Assembly: GCF_012933545.1 (NCBI RefSeq)
Contig: NZ_JAADJU010000001.1
Coordinates: 62,001 to 126,000, forward strand
Source of the DNA: Rouxiella aceris
Lineage (GTDB): Bacteria > Pseudomonadota > Gammaproteobacteria > Enterobacterales > Enterobacteriaceae
Direction: 5' to 3'
DNA: 64,000 nucleotides
In this document: positions 1 to 10,452 of the stretch, one piece after another
Position numbering within the stretch: position 1 is the stretch's first letter
How the letters are laid out: every line of letters starts with the position of its first letter
The notes under the pieces: generated by a model
Told to the model about the DNA's origin: nothing
Database searches by the model: none
Seen by the model: the letters and a program-made list of their open reading frames with translations, nothing else
Program-made: the position numbers and the translations under genes

Positions 1-3000
1 TCTGCATCAATGCCACGTAAAAACAGATAGATAACACCACCGAAGTGTTCTTCATAGCGGTATCCCGCCAGTCGATGGCGCAAATAGCGGTGCAAGGCCA
101 GGGTATAGAGCTGATATTGCAGATCGTAGCGATGCAAAGCCATGGCATTTTCCATGGCAGATTGGGTATAAGCGCTACCGTCTTCCCCCAGCCAGTTAGA
201 CTTATAGTCCAGCAGGTAATAACGTCCCTGCCAGCAATAGACCAGATCGATAAAACCTTTTAACATGCCTCGCACCTGGCGAAAATCCAGTGGCGGACAA
301 CGGGCCGACAAGGGATCGTAATGCCTGATCAACGCGTCCAACTGCGGCGCCTGCAACAAGTCATCGATGGGCAGATAGAATTGCAGCTCAGACTGATGCT
401 GCCCCGGTTGCAGCGCGCCAAGACTCATACCGCTATCATCCAGCGGCGTGCTCAGCACGTTACTTAGCCAGGCGTGCAATACTGGCAGCCAGTCGCTGCT
501 ATAACCTTGTGCCTCCAGCTGTTCACCCAACCAATCGCTATCTATCGGCTGGCTAAAGTCAATTTCCTCAAACAGACTATGCAAAAAGGTCCCCGGACCC
601 GCGCCGCGCGGAAAACTGTGTGGCGTCATTTGCGGCTCACTGTCCTGCGGCTGCTCACCGGCGGCTTCGACGTCAAGTTTCGGCAGGAGATCCTGCGCCA
701 ACGCTGAACCATGTTGTTGCAGGCCGGAGTAGCTGGTGACTCGCCAGAAATCGGCAATGGTACGGCTCATCTGTGCCGCGGCCAGCGGCAGCGCGGCAAC
801 TTCGGGCGCAATCCACGGATTTTGCTCCAGGGCATTAACTGGCGTCACGGCAATATCATCGCTGACCAGCTCGGCTAAACACTGTGCCAGCAAAGCGGCA
901 TCGCCGGCCTGCCCCTGCTGGATCAAATAGCCCAGCGCACTGTGGTGAAGGTCGGTCTCCCCCTGTTTTTTACGACTGCCCTGGATCAGCGGTGCAATCC
1001 CCAGGCTACAGTGATAAACCGAACGCGTCAGTGCAACATACAGCAGGCGTAAATCCTCGGCCAAACGCTCTTCTTCGGCAAGTTCGATACTTTGCTCATC
1101 CTCGCTCAAATCAAGCAAGGCGGCGAAATTTTGTCGATCGTGATACAGCCCGCGCTGCTGCGCACGGAAGTTGCTGATAAATGGCAGCCAAACCAGCGGA
1201 TACTCCAACCCTTTGGATTTATGGATGGTCACCACTTTAACCAGATGCTTATCACTCTCCAGACGCAGCTGTTGGCTTTGCGACTGACTGTCGGGTTGGG
1301 CAATTTGCTGTGCCAGCCAGCGCACCAGTGCGTGCTCACTATCGAGTTGCACCGCCGCCTCTTGCAGCAGCTCGCCCAGATGCAGCAGATCGGTAAGTCG
1401 TCGCTCACCGCCGGGATTGGCCAGCAGATCTTCGGCAATATGCCGCTGCATAATCAGATTTTTAAGCATCGGCAAAACGCCGCGTTGCATCCAGCGCTGG
1501 CGATAACCATCAAATTCATCAACCAGTTTATCCCAGGCCAGTTCATCCTGACTGAGGGCATCTAGGGTCAAGGCATCCAGTCCCATCAGGCCGGTAGCCA
1601 TGGCACTGCGCAATGTTCTTTCGTGTTCAGGGGTTAATACTGCCTGCAGCAGCCACAGCAGATCCAGGGCTTCGGCGGTAGCAAACACGCTATCGCGATT
1701 CGACAGATAGACCGAAGGAATATGCAATACGCTAAGCGCATCGCGGATCAGCGCCGCTTCCCGGCGGCTGCGGATCAGAATGGTAATATCCGACGCCTGT
1801 ACCGGTCGACGATCTTCCCCTTCGCCAAGCCAGGCCTGCTGTTGCTGCCCGGCGGTCAGCCAGTCACGGATCTGTGACGCACAGTGTTGCGCCATAAACT
1901 GCTGATAATCGTTAACGCCAACCCCTTCTCCTGGCTGTAACCAGCACTGCAGACCCGGCTGGGTTTGCCCATGCAACTCAAAACGCAGCGTCGCATTTTT
2001 AGTTGCGGAAGAGACGGCAAGAAAGGGGATTTGCGAGAATAAAAACGGTGACGGCAAACGTGAAAACAGTTGATTGACGCTTTGTACCATTGACGCTGCG
2101 GAGCGCCAGTTGGTTTCCATTGTGTAGTGAGCACTGACTTCAGAACGCGCGCGCATATAGGTAAAAATATCCGCGCCGCGAAAAGCATAAATCGCCTGTT
2201 TGGGGTCGCCAATCAGTAACAGGCCGCATTCTGGCTGGTTGCCATACAGGCAGTGGAAAATACGGTATTGCTGCGGGTCCGTATCCTGAAACTCATCGAT
2301 CATCGCCAACGGATAACGTTGACGGATGGCTTGTGCCAGCAGTTCACCGGCAGGTTGCTGTAAGGCACTATCAAGACGGCTAAGCAGATCGTCAAACCCC
2401 AGCTCGGCGTGCTGGCGTTTCTCTTCGGCAACCGAACGGCGGATCTCAACCAGCGCGCGGGCAATCACCAGATCGCGGATCGAGCGTGGCGCAGCGTATA
2501 GCGCATCAATGGCATCGAAAACCGTATGCCGGGGCGGCTCGCCCTTTTTGGTTTTATCTAATAGAACCGATTGTCGAAAGCGCTCCAGCTCTTTCGGCAA
2601 ACGATAGCTTTCGGTAGCCTGCATCGCCCAGTCGCCAATCGTCGCCAGCCAGACCGGCAGAAAACGGCTGCTATAGCTGCGCTTATCCACGCCCGACTGG
2701 TTGATTTCATTGGCGATATCGCTTGCCGCCGCCATCCACTGCTGCTTGATCTCATCAATATGCGCCACAATGCGCTGATGCCGATGCTGCAGAGTTTCGT
2801 CATTATCTGGCGGGAAACGCAGCTGCGGTGCTTCACCGTGCAGATAAGAGGAGAGATCGGCCAGCAAGGCCTCAGGACCACTCCACTCCTGTGCCACCAC
2901 GCGCGCAATATTCAACGGCAGCGGATAGCAGTAGCGGCGCCAAAAATCGGCGCAGGCCTGACGTCGCAGCGGCAGTTCATCCTGGATCAGCGTTTGCTCA

Positions 3001-3446
3001 AACAGGATCCCGGACTCAAAAGCATTATGCATCAGCATACGCTGGCAAAAACCGTGAATGGTATAAATTGCCGCCTCATCCATCTGACGCTCGGCGGCCA
3101 GCAAGGTTGCCGCTGCTGTAGATAAATCGGTGATTTCGGTCATTAACGCGGCCAGCATCGGGTTACCACTTTCACGACGAATGCAGGCCAGACGAAGCTC
3201 ATGAATATTGCTGCGAATACGCCCGCGCAGCTCTTCTGTTGCCGCTTCGGTAAAGGTCACCACCAGGATCTCTTCAACGGTCAATGGGCGCGTAAAGGCG
3301 GCTTGCTGCCCCAGGCCAAGCAGCAGCCGCAGATAAAGTAGCGCCAGCGTAAAGGTTTTACCTGTACCCGCAGAAGCCTCGATCAGCCGCTCACCAGATA
3401 ACGGCAACGTCAGGGGGTCAAGCTTGTGCGGGATGCTGTCTGTCAT
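1..3446 (-). CDS. recB: RecB, exonuclease V beta subunit (3' end outside window)
   Basis: RecB is the 3'-5' helicase and nuclease subunit of RecBCD, which resects double-strand breaks and loads RecA at Chi. I translated 1148 codons in one open frame running off the left edge; E. coli RecB has about 1180 residues, so only some 30 are missing. Residues 24-31 form Walker A (ASAGTGKT), a helicase motif DEFQDTDPQQ lies in the middle, and the C-terminal nuclease motif DYKSNWLG places D1080 and K1082 at exactly the E. coli positions. The start codon overlaps the ptrA stop as TAATG, so the two are translationally coupled in the usual ptrA-recB arrangement. Confidence 0.97.
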   Translation of the reverse strand, partial: MTDSIPHKLDPLTLPLSGERLIEASAGTGKTFTLALLYLRLLLGLGQQAAFTRPLTVEEILVVTFTEAATEELRGRIRSNIHELRLACIRRESGNPMLAALMTEITDLSTAAATLLAAERQMDEAAIYTIHGFCQRMLMHNAFESGILFEQTLIQDELPLRRQACADFWRRYCYPLPLNIARVVAQEWSGPEALLADLSSYLHGEAPQLRFPPDNDETLQHRHQRIVAHIDEIKQQWMAAASDIANEINQSGVDKRSYSSRFLPVWLATIGDWAMQATESYRLPKELERFRQSVLLDKTKKGEPPRHTVFDAIDALYAAPRSIRDLVIARALVEIRRSVAEEKRQHAELGFDDLLSRLDSALQQPAGELLAQAIRQRYPLAMIDEFQDTDPQQYRIFHCLYGNQPECGLLLIGDPKQAIYAFRGADIFTYMRARSEVSAHYTMETNWRSAASMVQSVNQLFSRLPSPFLFSQIPFLAVSSATKNATLRFELHGQTQPGLQCWLQPGEGVGVNDYQQFMAQHCASQIRDWLTAGQQQQAWLGEGEDRRPVQASDITILIRSRREAALIRDALSVLHIPSVYLSNRDSVFATAEALDLLWLLQAVLTPEHERTLRSAMATGLMGLDALTLDALSQDELAWDKLVDEFDGYRQRWMQRGVLPMLKNLIMQRHIAEDLLANPGGERRLTDLLHLGELLQEAAVQLDSEHALVRWLAQQIAQPDSQSQSQQLRLESDKHLVKVVTIHKSKGLEYPLVWLPFISNFRAQQRGLYHDRQNFAALLDLSEDEQSIELAEEERLAEDLRLLYVALTRSVYHCSLGIAPLIQGSRKKQGETDLHHSALGYLIQQGQAGDAALLAQCLAELVSDDIAVTPVNALEQNPWIAPEVAALPLAAAQMSRTIADFWRVTSYSGLQQHGSALAQDLLPKLDVEAAGEQPQDSEPQMTPHSFPRGAGPGTFLHSLFEEIDFSQPIDSDWLGEQLEAQGYSSDWLPVLHAWLSNVLSTPLDDSGMSLGALQPGQHQSELQFYLPIDDLLQAPQLDALIRHYDPLSARCPPLDFRQVRGMLKGFIDLVYCWQGRYYLLDYKSNWLGEDGSAYTQSAMENAMALHRYDLQYQLYTLALHRYLRHRLAGYRYEEHFGGVIYLFLRGIDA

Positions 3447-6331
3447 TATTTATTAACCTGATGTGGAAAGGTTTTTTGCAAACTGGAGGTCGTAGCATAG
3501 GTTTTCCAGCCAGCGGGGGCCGCATAGTGTGGCGTTTTGCTGTCATTCCCCGAGACCTGGGAAAGCATGCTAAAACCGGTCTGGGCAATCACTGCCTGAT
3601 GATAGAAATCAGCCAGCTGTTTCTGTGTCAGCCCCTGGATCACGGCGATCACCTGATCTCGGGTGGTAAACTGTGCATTGCCACGGTCAAAATCTTCGTT
3701 AAAACGTCCGACTTCCTCGCCCATGGTTTGCGGCCGCTGCTGCAATTCATTTAACAAGCCTTGCTTATACTGGTTAAATTCACTGTCTTTCATGCCACGC
3801 AAACGCTTTTCAGCCTGGGGATAAAACGCCAGATAGCGCTGGTAAAGGTAAGCCGGTTGCTTGCTGTTACTTTGCAGCAGAAAGCCCAGCCCCCACTGCT
3901 TGCCCACAGGTATCGGGAAGGCAAACACCGCATAACCCAGTTGTTCCTGAGTACGCAGTTGGCTATAGAACCAGGGTTGGATAATTTGCCCGAGCAGCGA
4001 GCTGTAGGCCATGCTGTGAATTTCATCAAAGCCAACGGGTACATAGACCGCAGCAAGGGCCGAATCGGTGGAGGTGCCGACGCGCTGCATATTTACCTTT
4101 TGCGGTTTGCGGATCACAATAGTGCTGCCACGCCACCATTGGCTACCGGCAGGTTTCACCTTTTCTCTGATCCCCGCTACCATTTTCTCGACCTGAGGGG
4201 CGGTCATATTGCCCACCACCATCACTTCGAGCGCGCCTTTGGCAATCAGCTTTTGTCGATACTCGATCACCTGTTGCAGGGTAATGCCAGCGACCAATTT
4301 TTCCCGCACTTCGCGCTCACTGTAAGGCAGGCGAGAGATCAGTTGTACAGGCTGTAGCGCCAGCTCAAAGGCTTTGCCTTTATCTGCCGAGGCCAACCGC
4401 TCCAGATACCACGATTTCGCCTGTGCAAGCTGCTCGGCCGTTGGTACTACTTTGGGATATTCATCCACCAGCTCGCTGAGTAAGTCAGGCAGATGATCGG
4501 TGAAGCCATTGGCATTAAACTCCAGGCCATGATCCGGCGAAGTGGCAAAGCTGATACCGCCAATGGAGGCCTGATAGCTCAACTGGTCAAACGCCACCCC
4601 GGTCAGATAATCATTAAGACCGTAGAGCACCTGATTTTGGGCGGAATCCAGCGCCTGCTCACTGCGAAAAGCCAGAGTGACATCGGCTTTCGGTTCAGAA
4701 GAGAAGTAGCGGCTGGGCATATAAAAAACCCGCAAATCCGGTTGATTGACAAGCAACGCGGGACGCGTCTGATTATCATTTTTCGTCACTACGTCAAGAT
4801 TTTCAGGAATATAAGGATTAAGCGTTGGTAAAGAGAGACTGATCTGCCCGGCTAACTGATGCCAGCGGCTAAAATCATCGACGGGGACTTTATCGACCTG
4901 ATAGGGGGCATCAACAAAATAGGCCATTTTATTATGCGGTTCATTCGGGCTGATAAACCAGAATCGCGCATTCTCAGGAGTAAGCGCCGCCAGGCGATTA
5001 TCGATGGCCTGGGGATCAAAGCGATCGGTAATATATGGCGAGTCCAGCACATGCTCCACCGGCACCCGCATCATGGTATCCACCAGCCACTCGACATAAC
5101 CCATATCGCGAGTTACCGCGGGATAACGGAAATCCAGCGCCATAACATGGGCAATTTCGTTGAAATACTCTTTTGTTACCCCCTGAGCACGCATTAGTGA
5201 CAGATAGTTAAAGATGGCGGCAATCACCTTATCCTTGTCCGCCAATCCTTTATCAGTCAGCGAAACCGAAATGGCAAAAATGCCCTGGTTGCGCTGCACC
5301 ATGGGATCGGCACCGGCGCTGATACCATCGGCCAGCCCCTGTTTTTGCAACCAGTCCGACAAAGTATTCTTGCTGCGATTACCGATCAGGTAACTGATAT
5401 AGGTATCGGTTTTACTGCGAAAATCAGCGCTGTTATTGTCGATGGCAAACTCAACGCGCAGCTGCTTGCGAGGTTCAGCAGGTACATAGTGGATCATAAT
5501 CCCCTGCTGCTCAGGCGTGACGCTAGGCACGGTGATCGGCGGCACAACAGCATCATGATTGGCAATTTTGCCAAAAGTATCGGACGCAATCTGCGCCAGC
5601 TCTGGCAATGGTTTGTTACTGTAGATCACCCCAACCATCAAATTGGCAGAATAATAACGCTGATAAAAAGCGACCAGGGCATCGTGCAAGGTACTTTCGG
5701 GCTTATCTTTCAGGGTATCGAGATTGCCGCCGGCATAGCGCGAGCCGGGGTGGGCGGGATTGAGCGTTTCTGCTCTGACCTGCCCCATACGCATGCCGTC
5801 TCTGGAACGCGCCATAGTCAGTTCGGCATTGACCGCATTACGCTCTTTATCGGCGTACATCGGATCCAGCAACGGTTCACCCACGGCATCGGCCAGGCGA
5901 TCTACCGCCTCTTTTAAGGCATCATTCTCTACCTCAAGGTAAAAAGCCGTGCGGTAAGAAGCGGTGCTGCCGTTATGGCTGCCGCCGTGCATCTTAAGGA
6001 ATTCAGACAGGCTCTCAGGTTTTGGGTACTTCTTTGAACCCATAAGCAGCATATGTTCGGTGAAATGCGCCAGGCCTAGTTGCGCATCCGGATCCTGCAA
6101 GGAACCCACGGATACCGCCAGCGCCGCCAGAGACTTACTGGCGTCGCTATCCGACACCAGCAGCACCGTCATACCATTGGCCAATTTTATCGCCTGATAC
6201 AGACGGGGGTCATTCTGACTTTTATGTATTGTTTCTGCAATTGGTTGCCAGTCTGTCGCCGACCAGACTGCGGGGGCCCAAAACGTCAACAACAACAGTA
6301 ACCCGCTCATTCGGGTAAGCTGTTTCAACAT
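3446..6331 (-). CDS. ptrA: Protease III (pitrilysin), periplasmic zinc endopeptidase
   Basis: A 961-residue M16-family insulinase-type protease (E. coli 962). A Sec signal peptide covers about residues 1-24 (MLKQLTRMSG, hydrophobic LLLLLTFWAP, then AVWSA). The inverted zinc motif HFTEH gives H89, E92 and H93 with the downstream acidic ligand region ERNAVNAEL. The protein is periplasmic and degrades small peptides; it has no known role in recombination although it lies between recC and recB. The stop overlaps the recB start by one base. A 201-bp gap separates it from recC and holds nothing else recognisable. Confidence 0.97.
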   Translation of the reverse strand: MLKQLTRMSGLLLLLTFWAPAVWSATDWQPIAETIHKSQNDPRLYQAIKLANGMTVLLVSDSDASKSLAALAVSVGSLQDPDAQLGLAHFTEHMLLMGSKKYPKPESLSEFLKMHGGSHNGSTASYRTAFYLEVENDALKEAVDRLADAVGEPLLDPMYADKERNAVNAELTMARSRDGMRMGQVRAETLNPAHPGSRYAGGNLDTLKDKPESTLHDALVAFYQRYYSANLMVGVIYSNKPLPELAQIASDTFGKIANHDAVVPPITVPSVTPEQQGIMIHYVPAEPRKQLRVEFAIDNNSADFRSKTDTYISYLIGNRSKNTLSDWLQKQGLADGISAGADPMVQRNQGIFAISVSLTDKGLADKDKVIAAIFNYLSLMRAQGVTKEYFNEIAHVMALDFRYPAVTRDMGYVEWLVDTMMRVPVEHVLDSPYITDRFDPQAIDNRLAALTPENARFWFISPNEPHNKMAYFVDAPYQVDKVPVDDFSRWHQLAGQISLSLPTLNPYIPENLDVVTKNDNQTRPALLVNQPDLRVFYMPSRYFSSEPKADVTLAFRSEQALDSAQNQVLYGLNDYLTGVAFDQLSYQASIGGISFATSPDHGLEFNANGFTDHLPDLLSELVDEYPKVVPTAEQLAQAKSWYLERLASADKGKAFELALQPVQLISRLPYSEREVREKLVAGITLQQVIEYRQKLIAKGALEVMVVGNMTAPQVEKMVAGIREKVKPAGSQWWRGSTIVIRKPQKVNMQRVGTSTDSALAAVYVPVGFDEIHSMAYSSLLGQIIQPWFYSQLRTQEQLGYAVFAFPIPVGKQWGLGFLLQSNSKQPAYLYQRYLAFYPQAEKRLRGMKDSEFNQYKQGLLNELQQRPQTMGEEVGRFNEDFDRGNAQFTTRDQVIAVIQGLTQKQLADFYHQAVIAQTGFSMLSQVSGNDSKTPHYAAPAGWKTYATTSSLQKTFPHQVNK

Positions 6332-6532
6332 TACTTGTCTCCCTTAATATAAGTAAGTTGCCCAAGAGGCAATTTGCCAGCATGACCCTGGCTTAAAAAG
6401 GTCGGCATTATCCGCACCTGAAATAATAATGACTCAACTCAGACCCCACGACAGACAGATAGTTGTCTTGTCACTGCTCGTTTACCCTGGTACAACGCCT
6501 GCACCGCGCAGTATAACCATCGGCACTGATGA

Positions 6533-9500
6533 CTATGCCAGATTATGCTGGATAACAGGCAAAAGAAAACGCACCGATTCAGCAGTGATTGCCGCAATGT
6601 TTACTTGATCCAGTTGGCGCATAACCCGCTGTACGTAAGGATCCTCCCCCTCGCCCGGCACACGGCCATCTCCCTGCCATATCTGGATCAGTTTATTCTG
6701 CCCTTTGGCGAGCAATTCGGCATCGCTGCTCAACATGCCGCTCTGGCGATCGTAACAACTGTCTAACCACGCCCAACCGCTTTTGCTTAACAGCATCAAT
6801 GGCGAGCTTAAGCCTTGGCGATAGCCGATGATCAGTTCCCCGAGATAGCGCATCGCGACATCAGGGGGGAGATTGGCAAAGCGAAATGCGGTACCGCTAC
6901 GGCCAAACATTCTGCTTTCACCACTGCCACCGCTGGCACAATAAACGACATGCTCAATCCACAGTAGCAGACCATCGCGAGCCAGCAAGGCGGCAGGTCG
7001 CCAACGCAGCAGCCCGTCAGCCTGTACCTGATGCATCCAGCCGGTAAGTTGTACATCGCCAACCTCAAGGGCAAGTTCCATGCTGCCCGCCTCGCCGCGC
7101 GCCTCACGCACCTGGTCGGCTAATTCGCTCATCTCCTCACACTGCTTGCTCCAGAAAATTTCACCGAAGGCACCATAAGGCAGACCGCCAGAAGCTTTTA
7201 CATGGTTAAACAAAACGGCAGGATCCTGCTGTTCAATCAAGGTATTCAGCAACTGGGTATTAAGCTGATAACGATTAAGGTTATCGACAATAAACGGCTC
7301 TTCATCCGAGAGCTCGGTTTCTTCCAGGGTAAAACTGACATTCAGTCGCATTTGAAAAAAAGCTTTGATCGGATGACGATAAAAACGCAGCAGACTATCC
7401 AGCGAGATTTCCGTCAAAGGCAGCTCGCTTAGCGGCTGATTAAAATCACTGATCGCGGTCCCTTGGCCACCCGCGGCGGGCAGCCATTCAGCGGCATAAC
7501 TGCAGGCTTCATTACCGCCATCAAAATTGCCGGCATCAAAGGGGGTGCGCGAATGCCACTGCGCCAAATGGTCGCGCACGCGGATTTCGCTATCGTCGGC
7601 GCTAAGCTGGCGATCCTGTTCCAGACAATAACTCTGGCCGATATATTCCATCAGTTCACTGACCAGCACCGAAGGGTAACGCAGGCTATTGTCCTGAATA
7701 GAACGACCAATATAGCTGATATACAGCTGCTCCTGTGCCGACAGTATCGCCTCCAGGAACAGATAGCGGTCATCGTCACGACGACTGCGGTCACCACGTT
7801 TAATTTGCCGAGCCATCAGGTCAAAGCCTAGTGGCGGCAACGTGCGCGGATAAACCCCGTCATTCATACCCAACAGACAGACGACTTTGAACGGGATCGA
7901 ACGCATTGGCATCAGTGTACAAAAGTTAATTGGCCCGGCCAGGAAGCGCTGGCTGATGCGTTCCTGGTCAAGACGCGAAGCCAGCTCATCACGCAATATC
8001 GATAAGGGGACATCATCGGGATAGCGCGAAGTGACGCCCTGATTAATCACTTTTTGCCACTGCTGTTCTATCAGTGCCAGCGCCACTTCTGTCTCCCCTT
8101 CTGGTGAAAAGAAGGTGGCAAGCAGCTCATGGCAAATGGGCAACCAGTCATTGAGTTTACGCGACTGGGCAAGGCGGATACGCCATTGGCTGAGTTGCAT
8201 CAGTAGTTCAGCCAGGTGTCCGGCCAGTTCTGCCGCCAGTCCGGTCGACTCGTCGTAAGGCAGAACTCCCTGCCAGTCCCCTGCTCGGCTATCCATGGCA
8301 TAACCAAGCAGCATGCGGGTCAAACCAAAGTGCCAGGTATGTTGACCAGTGGCGGGCAAAGCAAGCTCGCGGACGTTGTCATCATCCAATCCCCAGCGAA
8401 TACCCGACTCGCCGACCCATTGGCGCAATAGTCTCAGACCTTCTTCATCAATGGAGAAACGGCTGGCCAGCGCCGGGACTTCCAGCAGCGCCAACACCTG
8501 TTCGGAGGTAAAACGGCTTAACGGCAGGTCGAGCAGCGAAATAAAAGCCTGTAGCGCCGGGTGCGACTGGCTGGCTTTGCGGTCAGAAATTGAAAATGGC
8601 AGATAACGGTCTGGCGAAGCATTACCAAATACCGCCTGAATATAGGGGGCATAGCTGTCAATATCTGCCACCATCACAATAATATCGCGCGGACTCAGTT
8701 GTGGATCCTGGTCCATCATCGCCAACAGGTTATCGTGTAATACTTCCACTTCACGCTGAGGGCTGTGGCAAATATGCACACTAATTGAGCGATCGCTCGC
8801 CTGCAACACCCGCTTGCTTTCACTGCTGTTGAGGGTTTCCGGAGTCATACCGACTACCGCATAATCTTCGAGATCGAGCATATCCTGCTGGATAGCATGC
8901 AGCAGGTTATCGTGGCCGACATCGACAAAAGCGTGCACTTCCTGGATCGCATCCACCTGGGATAACAGGAACATATGGTCGCGTCCCAGTTTACCCCAGG
9001 AGGCCAGCAACGGATTACTCAGGTTCTGCTCACCCTCCTGGTTAAACAACTGTTCGGCCTGCTCGGGATCGCGAAACAGCGACGACTCGCCAGCCTCGAG
9101 ATAGTGACGGCGTTTGCGGCTTTGCAGACGCGCCAGAAAAGCATAATTCTGGATATCCCCCCAATAATAGCGGCAGGGATTGGTAAACATCAGATGGATA
9201 TCAATATGCTGACCCAGGGCTTGCAGCGCCTGTAGATAAACCGGCGGCAATGCCGAAATACCGCAAATAAAGACCCTTTGCGGCAAATCAGCCGGACAGC
9301 TGCTGGCACCGTCGAGCGCCTGAATAAAGTGTTCATAAAGATTGGCACGGTGCCATTTTGGCTGCTGGAGTTCTTCGGTGTAGTCACACAGCGCTCGCCA
9401 AAGCGGTGCCTGCCAGTGTTGTGAGTCCTCCAGCCCCTCAACCAATTGCCCCTGCTGCCAACTCTTTAGCCATTCAGGTCGATAAACCAGATATTGGTCA

Positions 9501-9904
9501 AACAAATCGGCAACGCGTGAGGCCAACTGGTGGATCTTTCTTTTATCACCGTCGTCAGTTAGATAGTGCTGAAGAGCGGCAAACTCAGGCTCCGTCAGCT
9601 TGCCGGGTAATAGCCACATCAGTTTCCAGGTCATGGCATCTTTACTGAATGCACTCTCCTTGGGGATGCCGGGCAGCACTTTGGTGAACATATCCCAAAT
9701 AAAGGTCGCCGGTAGCGGAAACGCGATATTGGCAGCAATACCAAAAGAGTGGGCCAGCTCCATTTGCAGCCACTGCGCCATTCCGGGGCTTTGTACCAGT
9801 ATCACTTCCTGCTGAAAGGGCCCCGCCAACGGACGGCCTTCAATAAGCCGCGTTGTCAGTATTTTCAGCAAATCCAACTGGTTGGAATGGTAAACAGTAA
9901 ACAT
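6533..9904 (-). CDS. recC: RecC, exonuclease V gamma subunit
   Basis: RecC recognises Chi and holds the RecBCD complex together. The open frame extends 31 codons further upstream, but the family start is MFTVYHSNQLDLL at 9904, preceded by AAGGA about 8 bases before the ATG; this gives 1123 residues against 1122 in E. coli. Highly conserved stretches include GMAQWLQMEL, ICGISALPPVYLQALQALG, VEVLHDNLLAMM, MRSIPFKVVCLLGMNDGVYPR and RGDRSRRDDDRYLFLEA. It is transcribed in the same direction as ptrA and recB, 201 bp upstream of ptrA. Confidence 0.96.
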   Translation of the reverse strand: MFTVYHSNQLDLLKILTTRLIEGRPLAGPFQQEVILVQSPGMAQWLQMELAHSFGIAANIAFPLPATFIWDMFTKVLPGIPKESAFSKDAMTWKLMWLLPGKLTEPEFAALQHYLTDDGDKRKIHQLASRVADLFDQYLVYRPEWLKSWQQGQLVEGLEDSQHWQAPLWRALCDYTEELQQPKWHRANLYEHFIQALDGASSCPADLPQRVFICGISALPPVYLQALQALGQHIDIHLMFTNPCRYYWGDIQNYAFLARLQSRKRRHYLEAGESSLFRDPEQAEQLFNQEGEQNLSNPLLASWGKLGRDHMFLLSQVDAIQEVHAFVDVGHDNLLHAIQQDMLDLEDYAVVGMTPETLNSSESKRVLQASDRSISVHICHSPQREVEVLHDNLLAMMDQDPQLSPRDIIVMVADIDSYAPYIQAVFGNASPDRYLPFSISDRKASQSHPALQAFISLLDLPLSRFTSEQVLALLEVPALASRFSIDEEGLRLLRQWVGESGIRWGLDDDNVRELALPATGQHTWHFGLTRMLLGYAMDSRAGDWQGVLPYDESTGLAAELAGHLAELLMQLSQWRIRLAQSRKLNDWLPICHELLATFFSPEGETEVALALIEQQWQKVINQGVTSRYPDDVPLSILRDELASRLDQERISQRFLAGPINFCTLMPMRSIPFKVVCLLGMNDGVYPRTLPPLGFDLMARQIKRGDRSRRDDDRYLFLEAILSAQEQLYISYIGRSIQDNSLRYPSVLVSELMEYIGQSYCLEQDRQLSADDSEIRVRDHLAQWHSRTPFDAGNFDGGNEACSYAAEWLPAAGGQGTAISDFNQPLSELPLTEISLDSLLRFYRHPIKAFFQMRLNVSFTLEETELSDEEPFIVDNLNRYQLNTQLLNTLIEQQDPAVLFNHVKASGGLPYGAFGEIFWSKQCEEMSELADQVREARGEAGSMELALEVGDVQLTGWMHQVQADGLLRWRPAALLARDGLLLWIEHVVYCASGGSGESRMFGRSGTAFRFANLPPDVAMRYLGELIIGYRQGLSSPLMLLSKSGWAWLDSCYDRQSGMLSSDAELLAKGQNKLIQIWQGDGRVPGEGEDPYVQRVMRQLDQVNIAAITAESVRFLLPVIQHNLA

Positions 9905-10098
9905 ATCTTTTTCCTTGAGGCGCAAAAGCGACATCAGCAAAGAGGCAAAGGGTGGCGTATTATGCTGTAAATCCCTTGGCGGCAAATTGACAGCCATTTA
10001 TATTAAGCACTTGGCTACAGAGGTTGCTACTTTACCCACCGACCGCGCTAATGCAAAGCCGCCAGGTCAACATCATGAATATTTACCCTTTTTTCCTC

Positions 10099-10452
10099 TC
10101 ACCCATCGTCAGCAACGGGCTGGCAGAGCCAGCGACTGAGGGTACTCTTATAACCGAGAGGGGTGACCACACTGGCGGTTATCCGCTGACAACCCGGGGT
10201 AGTTGCCTGCTGAGTGATCGCTGCCTGCCAGCCAGGCAGAGACAACACTTTACCTTTGCCTGTTGCTGCGTAACTTTCCAGTTGCTCATGAGCTTCCTGC
10301 CAGGCCTGACGCATCTGCCATTGGCGACTAAAACCCTGCCCCAGAAATTGGTAATACTGCAGCAAACCCAGCACCGAGACCGAGAGCAGCAGGGTAGCCA
10401 AAAGCACCTCCGGTAAACTAAAGCCCTGTTGCTGGTTCACCACGTTATTCAC
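10099..10452 (-). CDS. ppdC: Prepilin-like protein PpdC
   Basis: A 117-residue pseudopilin/minor pilin-like protein (E. coli PpdC 107). I chose the GTG at 10452 because AGGAGG lies 8 bases upstream and it overlaps the end of ygdB by 8 bases; the open frame continues further but without support. The type IV prepilin motif QQQGFSLPEVLLATLL, a GF cleavage site followed by a hydrophobic helix with Glu at +5, starts about residue 7. It is the last gene of the ppdA-ppdB-ygdB-ppdC set, whose products resemble minor pilins of type IV pili or type II secretion initiating complexes. Function is inferred from family only. Confidence 0.85.
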   Translation of the reverse strand: MNNVVNQQQGFSLPEVLLATLLLSVSVLGLLQYYQFLGQGFSRQWQMRQAWQEAHEQLESYAATGKGKVLSLPGWQAAITQQATTPGCQRITASVVTPLGYKSTLSRWLCQPVADDG